Source: Gammaproteobacteria bacterium UBA3067
GTDB lineage: Bacteria; Pseudomonadota; Gammaproteobacteria; Pseudomonadales; UBA3067
Length of the DNA stretch: 6,684 nucleotides
Assembly: GCA_002366835.1 (NCBI GenBank)
Contig: DFBZ01000025.1
Span: forward strand, 4,364 to 11,047
Reading direction: 5' to 3'
Shown here in pieces: positions 5,304-6,684 of this stretch. The notes below the pieces were generated by a model. The model worked only from the letters and a program-made list of their open reading frames with translations, had not been told where the DNA came from and did not search any database. Every line of letters begins with the position of its first letter. Position 1 is the first letter of the stretch. A program made the translations under genes and the position numbers.

Positions 5304-6125
5304 TTATGATGAAACCACTTGTTCCAGTCGCCCCATAATAGCTTCAACCTCTTCCAGGGACTTGCATTCACCAATGGCGTTACCCGATAGGCCTGCCTTT
5401 ATCAGCTCCTGGTCGTAAGGTATCAAACCAATCACCTTTTCCTGCAAGTCTGCCAATTTATCCATGAGCATTGATTCCACCTCTTCAGATCCGATCTTGT
5501 TCAAGATCAAGTAGAAATTTTTTATATTCGCCTCTCGACAAAACTTGTCCATCCTTTTTGCGATTGAGACAGATTCGAGAGTGTAATCCAACACACCAAG
5601 GATAATGTCCATCCTATCCGGTATCCTTCTGCCAAAATGTTCGATACCAGCTTTCATGTCGATAAGGTTTACGGCATCGCCTTCAACCATAAAGTCTCTG
5701 ACCACCTTTTCTAACGGCCCGTCGCAACCCTGCCCATAGGCTTCAATCTTTCCTGTTTGAAACAGGGTTATACTTCCTTTTTGGAGATAGTATTCGGGCT
5801 GGATTTCCTCAACAACGTTGATCCTTTTTTGTGGAACGGGATTTGGATCATTGATCCGTGTCAGTGGTGACGGATCATCCACAGGACAGGTGACAGCATC
5901 GATACCCCCGAAAAACTCGATGAGCGGTGTTGGCTCACCCTCCACGCCTGTGCCGAACAATAATCGTACCAGTCCTTCAGGATTGGAAGCATCACCATCG
6001 AGTACTATGACATTATATGATTTTCGCTGCAGGATAGATGCCATTAGGGAAACCAAAGTACTCTTGCCGCTGCCACCCTTGCCACAGATCAATATTCGCT
6101 TTCCACATAACAATTTCTTAGGCAC
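5304..6125 (-). CDS. CooC-like P-loop ATPase (metallocentre maturation)
   Basis: This 273-residue ATPase belongs to the MinD/ParA/CooC superfamily. CooC proteins use ATP to help insert nickel into carbon monoxide dehydrogenase. Visible motifs: deviant Walker A GKGGSGKST (15-23); switch-like LDGDASN (42-48); GQGCDGP (131-137) where CooC carries its CxC metal site; LIDMKAGIEHFGR (154-166), the CooC form of the Walker B/switch II region; and NKIGSEE after a beta strand, then LIPYDQEL. The CxC is only C134-D-G136 here, so the classical nickel site is incomplete and the client may not be CO dehydrogenase. The GTG at 6125 is chosen over an ATG at 6152 because AAGGAGG (6138-6132) lies 6 bases upstream and the family's N-terminal strand follows. 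The nifJ remnant begins about 155 bases downstream, and no CO dehydrogenase gene is in the window. The frame is intact. Confidence 0.85.
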   Translation of the reverse strand: MPKKLLCGKRILICGKGGSGKSTLVSLMASILQRKSYNVIVLDGDASNPEGLVRLLFGTGVEGEPTPLIEFFGGIDAVTCPVDDPSPLTRINDPNPVPQKRINVVEEIQPEYYLQKGSITLFQTGKIEAYGQGCDGPLEKVVRDFMVEGDAVNLIDMKAGIEHFGRRIPDRMDIILGVLDYTLESVSIAKRMDKFCREANIKNFYLILNKIGSEEVESMLMDKLADLQEKVIGLIPYDQELIKAGLSGNAIGECKSLEEVEAIMGRLEQVVSS

Positions 6126-6324
6126 AGTAGCCCTCCTTTTTGCTCTTTCCATCTATGCGAAACCCACCGCTATGGAATCATCAATTTGCTTACCCCGCCG
6201 CGTAATTCAGATTGATCTCCGTAGAATTAGAATTACCACCCTTGTTATCATCACATTGTTCATATCACCAAATAATAGGGAAGTCGTGTGAACAAGACTC
6301 CACAATCATCATACACCCTTCCCA
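6126..6324. promoter_or_regulatory. Divergent intergenic region between CooC-like and ZIP genes
   Basis: The CooC-like gene is read to the left and the ZIP gene to the right, so promoters for both should lie in these 199 bases. No convincing -35/-10 pair was found on either strand. Two near-identical half-repeats stand in tandem at 6242-6270 (TTGTTATCATCACA, then TTGTTCATATCACC), and a short GAATTA direct repeat occurs near 6222-6235. These are candidate operator or promoter elements only. No RNA gene or riboswitch is recognised. Confidence 0.4.
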
Positions 6325-6684
6325 ATGCGAAGAAAGTCTACCGTGAGCACAACTGAATATACTGCAATTATCCTTTTGTCACTCATGTCGTGTTTCACAA
6401 CCTGCATCGGTGTTTTACTGGCTATTTGGTTACGGGAGAATGCCAAGGCGATCGCCGCCGGCATTGGCTTTTCTACCGGCATCATGTTGCTAATTTCGCT
6501 GTTTGAACTCATCCCTGAATCGAACGCTGAAATCGGGTTTCTTGCCACCCTGCTCACAATAATACTGGGCGCAGGCCTGGTATGGGCCGCGCATCTCATC
6601 ATCCCGCATACGCATCTGGTCGAAGAGACAAGGGGCACCGATCCGCGCATGATCCGATCCGTGTATCTCGTCGTCTTTGGCCTG
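6325..6684 (+). CDS. ZIP-family metal transporter (3' end beyond window)
   Basis: The first 120 codons of a ZIP-family divalent metal (zinc/iron) importer are present, open to the right edge. The order fits the family, most like ZupT: a first membrane helix at about 12-36 (AIILLSLMSCFTTCIGVLL), a second at about 42-64 (IGFSTGIMLLISLFELIPES, matching the ZupT stretch that ends MLP), a third at about 71-93, and then PHTH (94-97), as in the ZupT loop PHAH. The fourth helix, which carries the main metal ligands, would lie just outside. The ATG at 6325 follows an in-frame TGA at 6289-6291 but has no clear Shine-Dalgarno sequence. A GTG at 6343, with AAGAAAG upstream, is an equally good start. It is the only plus-strand gene here and is divergent from the CooC-like gene. 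Zinc as substrate is inferred from the family. Confidence 0.88.
   Translation, partial: MRRKSTVSTTEYTAIILLSLMSCFTTCIGVLLAIWLRENAKAIAAGIGFSTGIMLLISLFELIPESNAEIGFLATLLTIILGAGLVWAAHLIIPHTHLVEETRGTDPRMIRSVYLVVFGL

Noticed and set aside
5818..6291. 157-codon plus-strand ORF
   Set aside because: It is mostly antisense to the CooC-like gene, whose Walker A and other motifs are on the minus strand.
6309..6650. 113-codon minus-strand ORF at the right end
   Set aside because: It is antisense to the ZIP transporter, whose membrane helices and PHTH loop are clear on the plus strand.

Overview
The window looks like a proteobacterial chromosome segment, most likely gammaproteobacterial. The phosphatidylserine decarboxylase aligns closely with my memory of E. 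coli Psd, and its neighbour is a DUF2789 protein, a family I associate mainly with gammaproteobacteria. Every gene except the last is on the minus strand. TGA ends intact genes here (psd), so the standard bacterial code applies. Gene names come from motifs recalled from memory; no database search was run.

Layout, left to right. 1-455 (minus, cut by the window edge) is the N-terminal part of a metallo-beta-lactamase-fold hydrolase of the UPF0282/COG2248 type. 456-635 holds palindromes and two adjacent hairpins. 636-1798 is a DUF2789 protein and psd, probably co-transcribed. 1810-2052 is a small broken gene overlapping the psd leader. 2053-2493 is gene-poor, with one doubtful Cys-containing small ORF. 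2494-2802 is a small NifX/NifB-type (dinitrogenase cofactor biosynthesis) domain protein. 2837-3631 is a class I glutamine amidotransferase interrupted by an in-frame TGA, with a three-copy 7-bp tandem repeat near its 3' end. 3668-5148 is a heavily damaged remnant of pyruvate:ferredoxin/flavodoxin oxidoreductase (nifJ). 5304-6125 is an apparently intact CooC-like P-loop ATPase. 6126-6324 is a divergent intergenic region. 6325 to the end (plus, cut by the edge) is the start of a ZIP-family metal transporter.

The common thread is gene decay in a former redox/metal locus. Three of nine gene-sized units are broken. nifJ has lost its 5' end and about half of its length, and carries two internal deletions, a frameshift and two nonsense codons. 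The amidotransferase has a stop between its catalytic Cys and its His/Glu pair. The gene before psd has three in-frame stops. The accessory genes nearby (CooC-like, NifX-like) remain open, as do housekeeping genes such as psd. This suggests loss of an anaerobic pyruvate/metalloenzyme function, possibly in a lineage under relaxed selection. I did not find a convincing new defence or mobile system, nor any RNA gene, CRISPR array or insertion sequence.
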